Shown here one piece after another: positions 32,688-41,018 of a DNA stretch of 64,000 nt. Positions within the stretch are counted from its first letter, which is position 1. The number at the start of each line of letters is the position of its first letter. Source of the stretch: Paracoccaceae bacterium (GTDB lineage: Bacteria; Pseudomonadota; Alphaproteobacteria; Rhodobacterales; Rhodobacteraceae); NCBI GenBank assembly GCA_014872875.1, contig WKFI01000012.1:1-64000 (forward strand), given 5' to 3'. Under the pieces are notes generated by a model, which did no database searches, was not told the DNA's origin, and saw only the letters and a list, made by a program, of their open reading frames with translations. The translations under genes were made by a program, and so were the position numbers.

Positions 32688-33605
32688 TTACTTCGACACC
32701 GGCGCCCGCTTGGTCAGGCCAAGCTTTGCCCGCACTTCATCCGGGCCAATGACACGTGCGCCCATGTTCGACACGATGGTGTTTGCGCGTTCGACCAGCT
32801 GCCAGTTTTCCGCCAGCACGCCCTTGTCCAGCCACAGATTGTCTTCCAGACCGACCCGCACATTGCCACCCGCCAGCACCGCGGCGCTGGCATAGGCCAT
32901 TTGGTTCCGGCCCAGCGAAAAGGCGCTGAAGGTCCAGTTGTCCGGCACATTGTTGACCATCGCCATGAAGGTATTGAGGTCATCGGGCGCCCCCCACGGC
33001 ACGCCCATGCACAGTTGCACCAGTGCGGGATCTTCCAGGATGCCTTCCTTCACCAATTGCTTGGCAAACCACAGATGGCCGGTGTCAAAGGCTTCGATTT
33101 CCGGCTTCACGCCCAGATCGGTCATCATCTGCCCCATGGCGCGCAGCGCGCCGGGGGTGTTGGTCATGACGTAATCTGCCTCGGCAAAGTTCATTGTGCC
33201 GCAATCCAGGGTGCAGATTTCCGGCAGGCATTCGGCGATGTGGGCCACGCGCTCGGACGCACCGATCATGTCGGTTCCAGCCTCATCCACCGGGAACGGG
33301 CTTTCGACGCCGCCAAACACGATGTCACCGCCCATGCCGGCAGTCAGGTTCAGCACCACATCCACTTCGGCGTCGCGGATCCGGTCGGTAACCTCCCGAT
33401 AATAGGCAAGATCCCGGCTCGGCGCGCCGGTTTCGGGATCGCGCACGTGGCAATGCACGATGGCGGCGCCCGCCTTGGCCGCAGCGATGGCACTGTCGGC
33501 AATCTGCTTGGGCGAACGCGGCACGTGCGGGCTGCGATCCTGAGTTCCGCCCGAGCCGGTCACGGCACAGGTGATGAAGACTTCGCGGTTCATTTCCAGA
33601 GGCAT
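32688..33605 (-). CDS. Dehydrocarnitine cleavage enzyme, BKACE (DUF849) family
   Basis: 305 residues. The beta-keto acid cleavage enzyme fold is shown by ITCAVTGSGG, the zinc-binding HCHVRDPETG and NLTAGMGGD, and the late VRVGLEDN. It cleaves 3-dehydrocarnitine with acetyl-CoA to betainyl-CoA and acetoacetate, as CdhC does in Pseudomonas. Context is exact: divergent from a GlxA/CdhR-type regulator and upstream, on the same strand, of the carnitine dehydrogenase. Start at 33605 with GAGGAAA; an ATG four codons in is the alternative. Confidence 0.93.
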   Translation of the reverse strand: MPLEMNREVFITCAVTGSGGTQDRSPHVPRSPKQIADSAIAAAKAGAAIVHCHVRDPETGAPSRDLAYYREVTDRIRDAEVDVVLNLTAGMGGDIVFGGVESPFPVDEAGTDMIGASERVAHIAECLPEICTLDCGTMNFAEADYVMTNTPGALRAMGQMMTDLGVKPEIEAFDTGHLWFAKQLVKEGILEDPALVQLCMGVPWGAPDDLNTFMAMVNNVPDNWTFSAFSLGRNQMAYASAAVLAGGNVRVGLEDNLWLDKGVLAENWQLVERANTIVSNMGARVIGPDEVRAKLGLTKRAPVSK

Positions 33606-33738
33606 GAGCGTTTTCCTCGTGTTTTACAGGGTTTTCCTGCGGGATATCCCCAGGCTTGTCCCCGGATTCCGATTTGATTTCGCAATCAGACTGCCGCAGC
33701 CTTGACGCCTGAACTTTACAACATGCGAATCGAACTTG

Positions 33739-34722
33739 ATGAAATCCGCAAAAAACATCCTGCAGCCGGAACACAAGGCTCTGAAAACCGCAGTGCTGGT
33801 GCTGGACGATTGCAACACGCTCAGCTTTGCGGCTGCCGTGGATCCGATGCGTGCTGCCAATCGGCTGGCTGATCGTCATGCTTTCGACTGGGAATATGTC
33901 ACCGCCACCGGCGCGCCTGCGACTCTGACCAGCGGGCTGCAGGTGCCGGGCATTCCGCTCTCGCGGCTGGACAGCTGCGAGCTGCTGATCGTCGTTGCCG
34001 GATTCCAACTGGCCCGCCATGCCACACCATCGCTCCTGAACGGATTGCGGCGCCTCGCCGCCAGCGGCACAACCCTTGCCGGTATCGACGGCGGCCCCTG
34101 GCTCCTCGCCGAGGCCGGATTGCTGGACGGGCACAGCGCCACGACCCACTGGGAGGATTTGGAGAATTTCGCCTCCCGCTTCCCGGATGTAGACGTAAAA
34201 CAGGACCGGTATGTGGTCTCCGAAGCGCGCCTGACCAGCGGCGGCGCCACCCCCGCGATCGAGATGATGTTACATATCATCGGTGCACGGCATACCGCCG
34301 GGTTTGCCTCGCGCGTGGCCGGGCTGTTCCTCTATGATGGCCCACAGGATCCCGCGCGCCCGCAAAGCCGCCTGGGCAGCCACAAACACAATGCGCTGAC
34401 CGCCAAGGCTCATGCGCTGATGGAGGCCGCACTGGAAGAGCCGATGCCACTGGTCGAAATCGCCAGGACCCTCGGCACCAGCCCGCGCAGCCTGCAGCAG
34501 CAGTTCCGCCTGCGCCTCAACACAACGCCGCAGGACCATTACCTTCAACTACGCCTGGCCGAGGCGCGCCGCCTCGTGACTGACACGGAAATGCCGCTGA
34601 TGGATGTGGCACTGGCGACGGGTTTCACGTCGCAAAGCAGCTTCGCCCGCGCCTTCCGCACCGCGCATGGCTCATCTGCTCGTGACCTGCGCCAGGACCG
34701 CGTGCGACCGACGCACCACTGA
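33739..34722 (+). CDS. GlxA/CdhR-type AraC-family regulator of carnitine catabolism
   Basis: 327 residues. An N-terminal DJ-1/PfpI (GATase1-like) domain (about 15-180, LVLDDCNTLSFAAAVDPMRAANRL) is followed by two AraC helix-turn-helix motifs (about 225-320: MPLVEIARTLGTSPRSLQQQF and MPLMDVALATGFTSQSSFARAFR). This is the architecture of Pseudomonas CdhR and GbdR, which sense carnitine or betaine. It is divergent from the BKACE gene (133-base gap). An in-frame TTG lies one codon upstream of the ATG. Confidence 0.9.
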   Translation: MKSAKNILQPEHKALKTAVLVLDDCNTLSFAAAVDPMRAANRLADRHAFDWEYVTATGAPATLTSGLQVPGIPLSRLDSCELLIVVAGFQLARHATPSLLNGLRRLAASGTTLAGIDGGPWLLAEAGLLDGHSATTHWEDLENFASRFPDVDVKQDRYVVSEARLTSGGATPAIEMMLHIIGARHTAGFASRVAGLFLYDGPQDPARPQSRLGSHKHNALTAKAHALMEAALEEPMPLVEIARTLGTSPRSLQQQFRLRLNTTPQDHYLQLRLAEARRLVTDTEMPLMDVALATGFTSQSSFARAFRTAHGSSARDLRQDRVRPTHH

Positions 34723-34798
34723 CCCGACACGGCCCCCGCCCCGGCTCTGTTTCGCATTCCGGGTCCTCCGGGGTCGCAGGAAGAGACCGGATCCGGAT

Positions 34799-34856
34799 TT
34801 CATCTGGCTGAAAATATCCCGGGGGTGAGACCGCAGGTCGAGGGGGCAGCGCCCCC
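34799..34856 (-). repeat. 3'-end hairpin repeat, copy 8
   Basis: Minus strand: GGGGGC-GCT-GCCCCC (34856-34842), GACC-TGC-GGTC, CACCCCCGGG, ATATTTTC, then AGCCAGATGAA. It lies 10 bases past the stop of the aldo/keto reductase gene and in its orientation. Confidence 0.84.
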
Positions 34857-34866
34857 TCTCCCCTGT

Positions 34867-35910
34867 TCAATATGGCATCGGATGGGCCCGGTGCGCCGCC
34901 GTGATCTCGTCCAGAACCTCCTGGCCCAATTCCAGATCAACGGATTTCAGGATATGCTCCAGCTGCGGAAGGCGCGTCGCCCCAAAGATCGCCGATGTCA
35001 TGAAGGGTCGCGTGCGGCACCAGGCCAAAGCCATGTGGATCGGGTCCAGGCCATGACGTTTGGCGATCTCCAGATACACCGCGACAACCCCATAGACACG
35101 ATCCGAATGGCGCCCGCCAAGCTCGGGGCTGATCGCTTTGCGCGAACCTTCGGGCACGGCACCATCCTGATACTTGCCGGTCAACAACCCGGTACCCAAG
35201 GGGGAGAAGGCCAGCAATCCAACATCCTCGTTGACGCTGAGTTCAGCCAGATCCGTATCATACAGCCTGCAGAGCAGTGAGTATTCGTTCTGGATCGAGG
35301 CCAAACGCGGCGTGCCTGCCGCCTCGGCAATCCGCAACCATTGAGCGGTTCCCCACGCGCTTTCGTTCGACAGGCCAAAGGCGCGGATATTGCCCTTGTC
35401 CACCTGGCTCTGCAATGCGCCAAGGCAGTCTTCCATGTTTGCCAGCGTGTCCTCACGGTTCTGTTTGGACGGATCATAGCTCCAGTTCTGCCGGAACATG
35501 TAGCTTCCACGGTTTGGCCAATGGAATTGGTAAAGGTCGATATAGTCGGTCTGCAGCCGTCGCAGGGAGGCCTCGATCGTGGGCGCAATGGTCTTGGACG
35601 AAATCGGCGCGCCGTCGCGGACATGCTTCATGCCTTCGCCGGAATGTTTGGTGGCCAGAACATAGTCACCGCGCCGCCCTGTTCTGGCATTCCAGTTGCC
35701 GATGATTTCTTCACTTCGACCAACGGTCTCGGCGCTGATCGGGTTCACCGGGTACATCTCGGCCGTGTCAACGAAATTGATGCCGCCCGCCAGCGCCATG
35801 TCGATCTGGGCATGGGCTTCTTCCTCTGGGGTTTGGGTGCCGAAGGTCATGGTTCCCAGACAGAGTTCCGACACCTCGATCCCGGTTCGGCCCAACGGGT
35901 TCATCTTCAT
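34867..35910 (-). CDS. Aldo/keto reductase (Tas/YhdN type)
   Basis: 347 residues, TIM-barrel aldo/keto reductase. GTMTFGTQTPEEEAHAQIDMALAGGINFVDTAEMYP carries the catalytic Asp and Tyr; LATKHSGEG supplies Lys; DLYQFHWPNRG carries the His. The length and the NPISAETVGRSEEIIG insertion are typical of Tas-like NADPH enzymes. Physiological substrate unknown. The ATG at 35910 (MKMNPLGRTG) is chosen; the longer frame upstream crosses the promoter region of the divergent ImuA-like gene. Confidence 0.92.
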   Translation of the reverse strand: MKMNPLGRTGIEVSELCLGTMTFGTQTPEEEAHAQIDMALAGGINFVDTAEMYPVNPISAETVGRSEEIIGNWNARTGRRGDYVLATKHSGEGMKHVRDGAPISSKTIAPTIEASLRRLQTDYIDLYQFHWPNRGSYMFRQNWSYDPSKQNREDTLANMEDCLGALQSQVDKGNIRAFGLSNESAWGTAQWLRIAEAAGTPRLASIQNEYSLLCRLYDTDLAELSVNEDVGLLAFSPLGTGLLTGKYQDGAVPEGSRKAISPELGGRHSDRVYGVVAVYLEIAKRHGLDPIHMALAWCRTRPFMTSAIFGATRLPQLEHILKSVDLELGQEVLDEITAAHRAHPMPY

Positions 35911-35997
35911 GTGCGAGGTCCTTCTCTGTGATCGCGTTGCGGTGAACGTAACCTTCGGGACGTCAGGTACAAGGGTCTTCTCGAAGATCAATCTTGA

Positions 35998-36012
35998 GAA
36001 CATATAGTGAAC
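35998..36012 (+). promoter_or_regulatory. LexA (SOS) box, GAAC-N7-GAAC
   Basis: GAACATATAGTGAAC ends 16 bases before the ATG of the ImuA-like gene. It matches exactly the direct-repeat consensus GTTC/GAAC-N7-GAAC of alphaproteobacterial LexA. It should repress the gene until DNA damage. Confidence 0.85.
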
Positions 36013-36028
36013 ATTGTAATCTGAAGCC

Positions 36029-36667
36029 ATGCCGACTCATCTGCTCAACCGCGCCACTGAACGCCCCCGCCCCAAGATCGTCCTGACAGGCGACACCCGG
36101 GGCGACATCGCACTGGAGCGGGGACGGGTACACGAGGCCTGTGGGACCGCGCGGCGCAGTTTTGCCCTCTGGCTGGCCTCTTGTTGCAAGGGGCCCGTGC
36201 TTTGGATCAGCCCGGCCTGGGAGCCCGAGCAGCTGAACCCGGACGGAATGCGCGACTTCACCGACCCGGCACGCGTCCTGTTCCTGCGCGCCTCCCGGGC
36301 CGAAGATCTGCTGTGGAGCGTCGAAGAGGCCCTGCGCGCCGGGGCGGTCCCACTGGTGATTGCCGACCTGCCTGCCCCCCCCGCGCTGACCCCGGTGCGC
36401 CGGATGCATCTGGCCGCCGAGCAGGGCGGCCAGGTGGGACAGGCTCCGCTGGGCCTGTTGCTGACCCCCGGACAGGGCGGCGCCCAGGGGATCGAAAGCC
36501 GCTGGTCCATGGTACCTGCGCATTCCGGCACCCGACGCCTGTGGCAGCTGGACCGGCTGCGCGCCCGCACCAGCTCCACGCGCCGGTGGCAGATCATGCA
36601 AACCGCCCCGGGGCGGGGTCTGGAGCTGTTATCCCCAACGACAGAGACGGTTGACGAGCCGGCTTAG
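36029..36667 (+). CDS. imuA: ImuA-like SOS-inducible protein
   Basis: 212 residues, distantly RecA/SulA-like. The core is VLWISPAWEPEQLNPDGMRDF, LFLRASRAEDLLWSVEEALRAGAVPLVIADLPAPPALTPVRRMHLAAEQGG and a C-terminal RRLWQLDRLRARTSSTRRWQI, as in ImuA family proteins. ImuA normally works with ImuB and DnaE2 in error-prone lesion bypass. Here no imuB or dnaE2 follows: the TAG stop runs straight into a 3'-end repeat. A perfect LexA box is just upstream, so SOS control is kept although the cassette partners are not adjacent. Confidence 0.82.
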   Translation: MPTHLLNRATERPRPKIVLTGDTRGDIALERGRVHEACGTARRSFALWLASCCKGPVLWISPAWEPEQLNPDGMRDFTDPARVLFLRASRAEDLLWSVEEALRAGAVPLVIADLPAPPALTPVRRMHLAAEQGGQVGQAPLGLLLTPGQGGAQGIESRWSMVPAHSGTRRLWQLDRLRARTSSTRRWQIMQTAPGRGLELLSPTTETVDEPA

Positions 36668-36732
36668 GGGGCGCTGCCCCCGTCGTGGCAAGCCACGCCT
36701 CCCCCGAGGTATTTTTGACCAGAAAGAAGCAG
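36667..36732 (+). repeat. 3'-end hairpin repeat, copy 9
   Basis: GGGGGC-GCT-GCCCCC (36667-36681) starts with the G of the imuA TAG stop. It is followed by CGTGG-CAAG-CCACG, CCTC-CCC-GAGG, TATTTTT and GACCAGAAAGAAGCAG. It is the cleanest copy in the window. Confidence 0.9.
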
Positions 36733-36824
36733 CAGTCACGCAAGATGATAAGCCGGTGAAACCAGGCCTCCAAAGCTGGCATTGGCGCTGCACCGGCTTA
36801 GACTAGGAAGGGAAGGAGCGCCAC

Positions 36825-37439
36825 ATGACACGCCTTTCCGGGACACGGATTTCAAGACGACATTTTACCCTTCTCTCCCTCGCAGCTCTGGGGCAGCCTG
36901 CAGCTCTGCACGCCGCACCCTTGCGGTATGTGTTGCAGAATGCCGACAACTCGGTCGGGTTTGCCTTCACGCTGAGCGGTATCCGCCAGCGTGGCACCAT
37001 GCCGGTAAAAAGCGCCGAGATCGAGATCGATCCGGCCAATCTGGCGCGCACCCGGGTCACTGTCGTGATGGACGTGGCGAGGGCGCGAACCGGGCTCGCG
37101 TTTGCCACCCAGGCGATGCTGGGCCCGGAGGTGTTGGATGCAGCGCGCTTCCCCACCATCCGGTTCCGCTCAACCACCGTAACCCTGGGGCGGGATCAAC
37201 GCCTGTCGAACGGAGCGCAGCTGGCCGGGGATCTGACCCTTCGGGATGTGACCCTGCCGATCCGCCTGCGGGCAGCACTGTATCGACCGCCGGGCAGCGC
37301 GCCGGACGCTCTTGAGCAGCTGAGCGTGCATTTGTCAGGTGTCATCCGCCGATCCGAGTTCGGGGCCACCGGGTATGCCGATCTCGTGGCTGACGCCGTC
37401 GAATTGGATATCCGCGCCGTGATCGGTGTTACCGGTTGA
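36825..37439 (+). CDS. YceI-family periplasmic protein, Tat-exported
   Basis: 204 residues. The N-terminus SRRHFTLLSLAALGQPAALHA has the twin-arginine motif S-R-R-x-F, so export by Tat is likely. The mature part is a YceI-type lipocalin-like barrel (NSVGFAFTLSGIRQRGTM, ARFPTIRFRSTTV, LTLRDVTLPIRL). Such proteins bind polyisoprenoids or similar lipids. Strong ribosome-binding site GGAAGGAG. It is 90 bases upstream of the MFS gene on the same strand. Confidence 0.9.
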   Translation: MTRLSGTRISRRHFTLLSLAALGQPAALHAAPLRYVLQNADNSVGFAFTLSGIRQRGTMPVKSAEIEIDPANLARTRVTVVMDVARARTGLAFATQAMLGPEVLDAARFPTIRFRSTTVTLGRDQRLSNGAQLAGDLTLRDVTLPIRLRAALYRPPGSAPDALEQLSVHLSGVIRRSEFGATGYADLVADAVELDIRAVIGVTG

Positions 37440-37529
37440 CAGCAGCCGTGACCGGCAAGGACCAAAGACGACATGGGCAGGTCGAAAAAACCCTAGAACC
37501 TGCCGCCAGATCCGTCATGTTGGGCAACC

Positions 37530-38750
37530 ATGCGCCTGATCGTTTCCTTTGCCGCCTTGTTTTTGTCTGTTGCCCTGCTGCAGCTGTCTACCGGCGGCGT
37601 AGGCCCGCTGGACGCGATCTCAGGGTTGACCCTGGGCTTCAGCACGGAACAGATCGGTCTTTTGGGCTCGGCGCATTTCTTGGGCTTTTTCATCGGATGT
37701 TGGTGGGCGCCGCGCCTGATGGGGACAGTCGGCCATTCCCGCGCCTTTGCCGTCTGTACCGCACTGGGGGCCATGGGCCTGCTGGGGCACACGCTGACGG
37801 AAAACCCGAACATCTGGGCGCTGCTGAGGATCGCCTCGGGCACCTGCGTGGCGGGATGCTACACGGTGATCGAAGCCTGGCTGAACGCCAAGGTCACCAA
37901 TGAAAACAGGGGCCGGACCACCGGGTTGTACCGGATCGTGGACATGAGCGCTTCGCTGGGTGCACAGCTGATCATCGCGGTGCTGCCTCCGGCGAGCTAC
38001 ATATCCTATAACCTGCTCGCGATCCTGTGCTGCGCCGCGCTGCTCCCGCTGACACTGACCAAAGCCAGTCAACCGGAAACCCCTGACGCGCCGCGCCTGC
38101 GCCCCAAACTGGCCTGGCACTGTTCGCCGCTGGCAGTAGCGGGTGTGATCGTGGCGGCGCTGAGCTCCGCCTCATTCCGGATGGTCGGCCCGGTTTACGG
38201 ACAGGAGGTCGGGCTGGAGATCGACCAGATCGCCTTCTTCCTTGCAGCCTTTGTGTTTGGAGGTGCGCTGGCACAATACCCGATGGGCTGGCTGGCCGAC
38301 AAATATGACCGCCGCTGGGTTCTGATCTGGTTGTCAGTGGTGGCGATCCTGTCCTGTGGCATCACAATGGCGGCGAGCGGCACAGGAACGGTCGGGGTCA
38401 TGCTGGCGGCAGCGTTCTTCGGCTTCACCACTTTTCCGATCTTCTCGGTCTCGGCGGCGCATGCCCATGACTTTGCCACCCGCGAACAACGGGTCGAACT
38501 GTCGGCGGCGCTGATGTTCTTCTTTGCGCTTGGCGCCATCGCCTCTCCGTTTGTGGCCTCCAGCCTGATCGAAGCATATGGCCCGTCCGCGCTGTTCGGA
38601 TTTGTTGCGGTTGGGCATTTGTTCTTGATCCTGTTTGGCGTGTCACGGTCGCGGGTACGCCCGACACCCGAGGAACGGACCAATTATGTCTATGCGCCGC
38701 GCACCTCGTTTACCATTGGCAACCTGCTGAAACGGTCGCGCGAAAAGTAG
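37530..38750 (+). CDS. Major facilitator superfamily transporter
   Basis: 406 residues with about 12 transmembrane helices. The loop 2-3 region is GSAHFLGFFIGCWWAPRLMGTVGHSRAFA; the second-half loop MGWLADKYDRRW is the conserved G-x-x-x-D-(R/K)-x-x-R-R motif. It resembles YcaD-like MFS proteins. Substrate unknown. Confidence 0.9.
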   Translation: MRLIVSFAALFLSVALLQLSTGGVGPLDAISGLTLGFSTEQIGLLGSAHFLGFFIGCWWAPRLMGTVGHSRAFAVCTALGAMGLLGHTLTENPNIWALLRIASGTCVAGCYTVIEAWLNAKVTNENRGRTTGLYRIVDMSASLGAQLIIAVLPPASYISYNLLAILCCAALLPLTLTKASQPETPDAPRLRPKLAWHCSPLAVAGVIVAALSSASFRMVGPVYGQEVGLEIDQIAFFLAAFVFGGALAQYPMGWLADKYDRRWVLIWLSVVAILSCGITMAASGTGTVGVMLAAAFFGFTTFPIFSVSAAHAHDFATREQRVELSAALMFFFALGAIASPFVASSLIEAYGPSALFGFVAVGHLFLILFGVSRSRVRPTPEERTNYVYAPRTSFTIGNLLKRSREK

Positions 38751-38754
38751 CGCG

Positions 38755-38772
38755 TGGTCGGAACACCGACCA
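38755..38772. terminator. Hairpin after the MFS gene
   Basis: TGGTCGG (38755-38761) pairs with CCGACCA (38766-38772) around AACA, five bases past the stop. No T-tract, so it is a weak terminator or an RNA-stability hairpin. Confidence 0.4.
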
Positions 38773-38862
38773 AATGACGAGGCACATATTCAAAAAAACC
38801 TTTGCGCGAAGGTACGGCTTGCGGTCTTCTGATCCCATGGACGGAGAGCTGGGGTATTCAGG

Positions 38863-39957
38863 ATGAACAAATCTAAAGACGCGCAGACAATTGATCTGGC
38901 CATCAGACTGCTGTTTCTGGGGCTGTTTTTATACAGCATCCTAGTCATGCTGGCGCCATTGGCCGGCGTGGTGATCTGGGCGACGATCCTGGCAATCGCG
39001 GTCTATCCGCTGTTCGACTGGCTGCAGAAGAAACTGGGCGGGCGCAAGAAGCTGGCAACCACTCTGCTGGTTCTGCTGGGACTGCTTGTGACCTTGGGGC
39101 CTGTCGCGTCGGCCGTGTCCGGTGCGGCCAATTTCGGGTCCGAGGTTGCGGAAAAAGCTGCTTCTGGTGAGTTGGAAGTGCCCCCGGTTCCTGAAGGTCT
39201 GGAAGAGGTTCCGGTCATCGGCCCCAAGGCCGTGGATGTCTGGCGCATGTTCGAGACGAACCTCCAGGGTGCGATGGACAAATACGGCAAGCAGATCCTG
39301 GACGTGGCCAGTGCGATCTTCGGCAAGGTTCTGAGCGTTGGCGTCGGCCTTCTGGCTATGGCCCTCGCGGTCATCATCATGGGAATATTGTTTGGCCCCG
39401 GTCCCAATCTGGTCAAGGGGATCCAGAAATTCGCCAATCGGGTGTTTGCTCCGCGTGGCGGCGAGATCGTGCTGATGGCGGGTGCCACGATCCGCAATGT
39501 CAGCCGCGGCGTTGTCGGTGTGGCCGCAATGCAGGCTGGGGCAGCCTGGGTCATCCTGGCGCTGTTCGGATTTGAAGCCGCTGCCACCATTGCCATGATT
39601 GCGCTGATCCTGGCCATCATCCAGATCGGAGCCGCCATCGTCCTGATCCCGACTGCGATTTACGCTTGGTCGTCAATGGATACCGGTGCCGCTCTGCTGT
39701 TCACGGTGCTGATCGTTCCGGTTGCAATTTCCGACAACTTCCTGCGTCCGATCTTCATTGCTCAGGGACTGAAGACACCGATGCTGGTGATCCTGCTGGG
39801 GGTTCTGGGCGGCATGCTGGCCTATGGGCTGGTTGGTATCTTCATGGGACCGGTGATCATGGCCGTGTTTTATGAGCTGTTCGTTCTGTGGATGGAGGAC
39901 TCACCAGCCGACGACGCAGAATCCGGAGTGGACACCGGGGCGGAGCAGTCGTCATGA
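38863..39957 (+). CDS. AI-2E family transporter (PerM-like)
   Basis: 364 residues with about eight hydrophobic helices and a central soluble stretch (about 100-150). PISDNFLRP-like VPVAISDNFLRPIFIAQGLKTPMLVILLGVLGGM is the conserved C-terminal signature of the AI-2E/PerM family. Members export autoinducer-2 or act as sodium/proton exchangers, so the name does not prove a quorum-sensing role. Its stop overlaps the start of the HlyD gene (ATGA), making a three-gene operon. Confidence 0.92.
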   Translation: MNKSKDAQTIDLAIRLLFLGLFLYSILVMLAPLAGVVIWATILAIAVYPLFDWLQKKLGGRKKLATTLLVLLGLLVTLGPVASAVSGAANFGSEVAEKAASGELEVPPVPEGLEEVPVIGPKAVDVWRMFETNLQGAMDKYGKQILDVASAIFGKVLSVGVGLLAMALAVIIMGILFGPGPNLVKGIQKFANRVFAPRGGEIVLMAGATIRNVSRGVVGVAAMQAGAAWVILALFGFEAAATIAMIALILAIIQIGAAIVLIPTAIYAWSSMDTGAALLFTVLIVPVAISDNFLRPIFIAQGLKTPMLVILLGVLGGMLAYGLVGIFMGPVIMAVFYELFVLWMEDSPADDAESGVDTGAEQSS

Positions 39958-41018
39958 GAAAGACCATCTGGACGGTTCTGGGCGTTCTGGTTGTCATTCT
40001 GGTCTGGTACCTTGCCGCAGATCGCGGCACGCCCTTTACCAGCAATGCACGGGTCAAAGCCGTGGTGACACCCATCATTCCACAGGTATCCGGCACGATC
40101 ACCGAGGTACTGGTAGAAAACGGCCAGGTGGTGAATACCGGGGACGTGCTGCTGCGGATCGACCAGCGGCAATACCAGATCGCCAAGACCAAGGCCGAAG
40201 CACAACTGGCCGCAGCGACGCAATCGGTGGGCGCGTCCTCGGCCCAGGTCAGCGGCGCACAGGCCCGCGTGGCCCGCGCTGAAAGCAATCTGGAAACCAC
40301 CAAGCTGCAGACCGAACGGGTCTTTGCCCTTGAAAAGAAAGGGCTGGTGCCCATTGCAACGGCCGATGATGCCCGCGGCAAACTGGCTTCGGCCCAAGCC
40401 GAACTGGAAAACGCCATCGCCGATCTGGAACGCGCCAAGGAGCAGCTGGGCAGCGAAGGCACCGACAACCCGCAGATTCAGCAGGCACTGGCCGCATTGG
40501 CCGAAGCCGAGTTGAACCTTGAATGGACCGAACTGGTGGCACCTGCACGAGGGGTCATCTCGAACCTGTCGATTGCACCGGGCACCTATGCCAAGGCTGG
40601 ACAGGACCTGCTGACTTTTCTGGACGCGACGGATGTGTGGGTCGAAGCCTACATGACCGAAAACAACCTGGGTCGGGCCAAGCTGGGCGCGCCAGTGGAT
40701 GTGGTGTTTGACATGCATCCCGGCCAGATCTTCAAGGGACAGATCGAAAGCTTCAGCGCCGCCGTGTACGTCAGCGGCGGTGAAGACAGCGGCAGTCTGG
40801 CGAACCCGCCCACCACCAAGGGTTTCCTGCGTGATCCCGAACGCTTCCCGGTGCGGATCGTCCTGCCCGGCTATGAAGCAGCGGATGAAAACGATGACTT
40901 GCGCATTCAAGTGAACGGACAGGCAGACGTTATCATGTATCTCAACGACGGAGTGGTCCTGAACACTATCGGGCGGGCCTATATCCGTCTGGTTTCGATC
41001 TTCTCTTATGCCTACTGA
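39954..41018 (+). CDS. HlyD-family membrane fusion protein (EmrA/AaeA-like)
   Basis: 354 residues. One N-terminal transmembrane helix (about 5-22), a biotinyl-lipoyl half (VTPIIPQVSGTITEVLVENGQVVNTGDVLLRID), a coiled-coil hairpin (about 70-180) and a beta-barrel (WTELVAPARGVISNLSIAPGTYA) are all present. It should link an inner-membrane exporter to the periplasm. It overlaps the genes on both sides, so it most likely works with the AI-2E protein and the DUF2955 protein. No outer-membrane TolC gene is adjacent. Confidence 0.93.
   Translation: MRKTIWTVLGVLVVILVWYLAADRGTPFTSNARVKAVVTPIIPQVSGTITEVLVENGQVVNTGDVLLRIDQRQYQIAKTKAEAQLAAATQSVGASSAQVSGAQARVARAESNLETTKLQTERVFALEKKGLVPIATADDARGKLASAQAELENAIADLERAKEQLGSEGTDNPQIQQALAALAEAELNLEWTELVAPARGVISNLSIAPGTYAKAGQDLLTFLDATDVWVEAYMTENNLGRAKLGAPVDVVFDMHPGQIFKGQIESFSAAVYVSGGEDSGSLANPPTTKGFLRDPERFPVRIVLPGYEAADENDDLRIQVNGQADVIMYLNDGVVLNTIGRAYIRLVSIFSYAY

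Noticed and set aside
38863-39957. Quorum-sensing function from the name AI-2E transporter
   Set aside because: The family also includes ion exchangers, and no luxS or lsr gene is present in the window.
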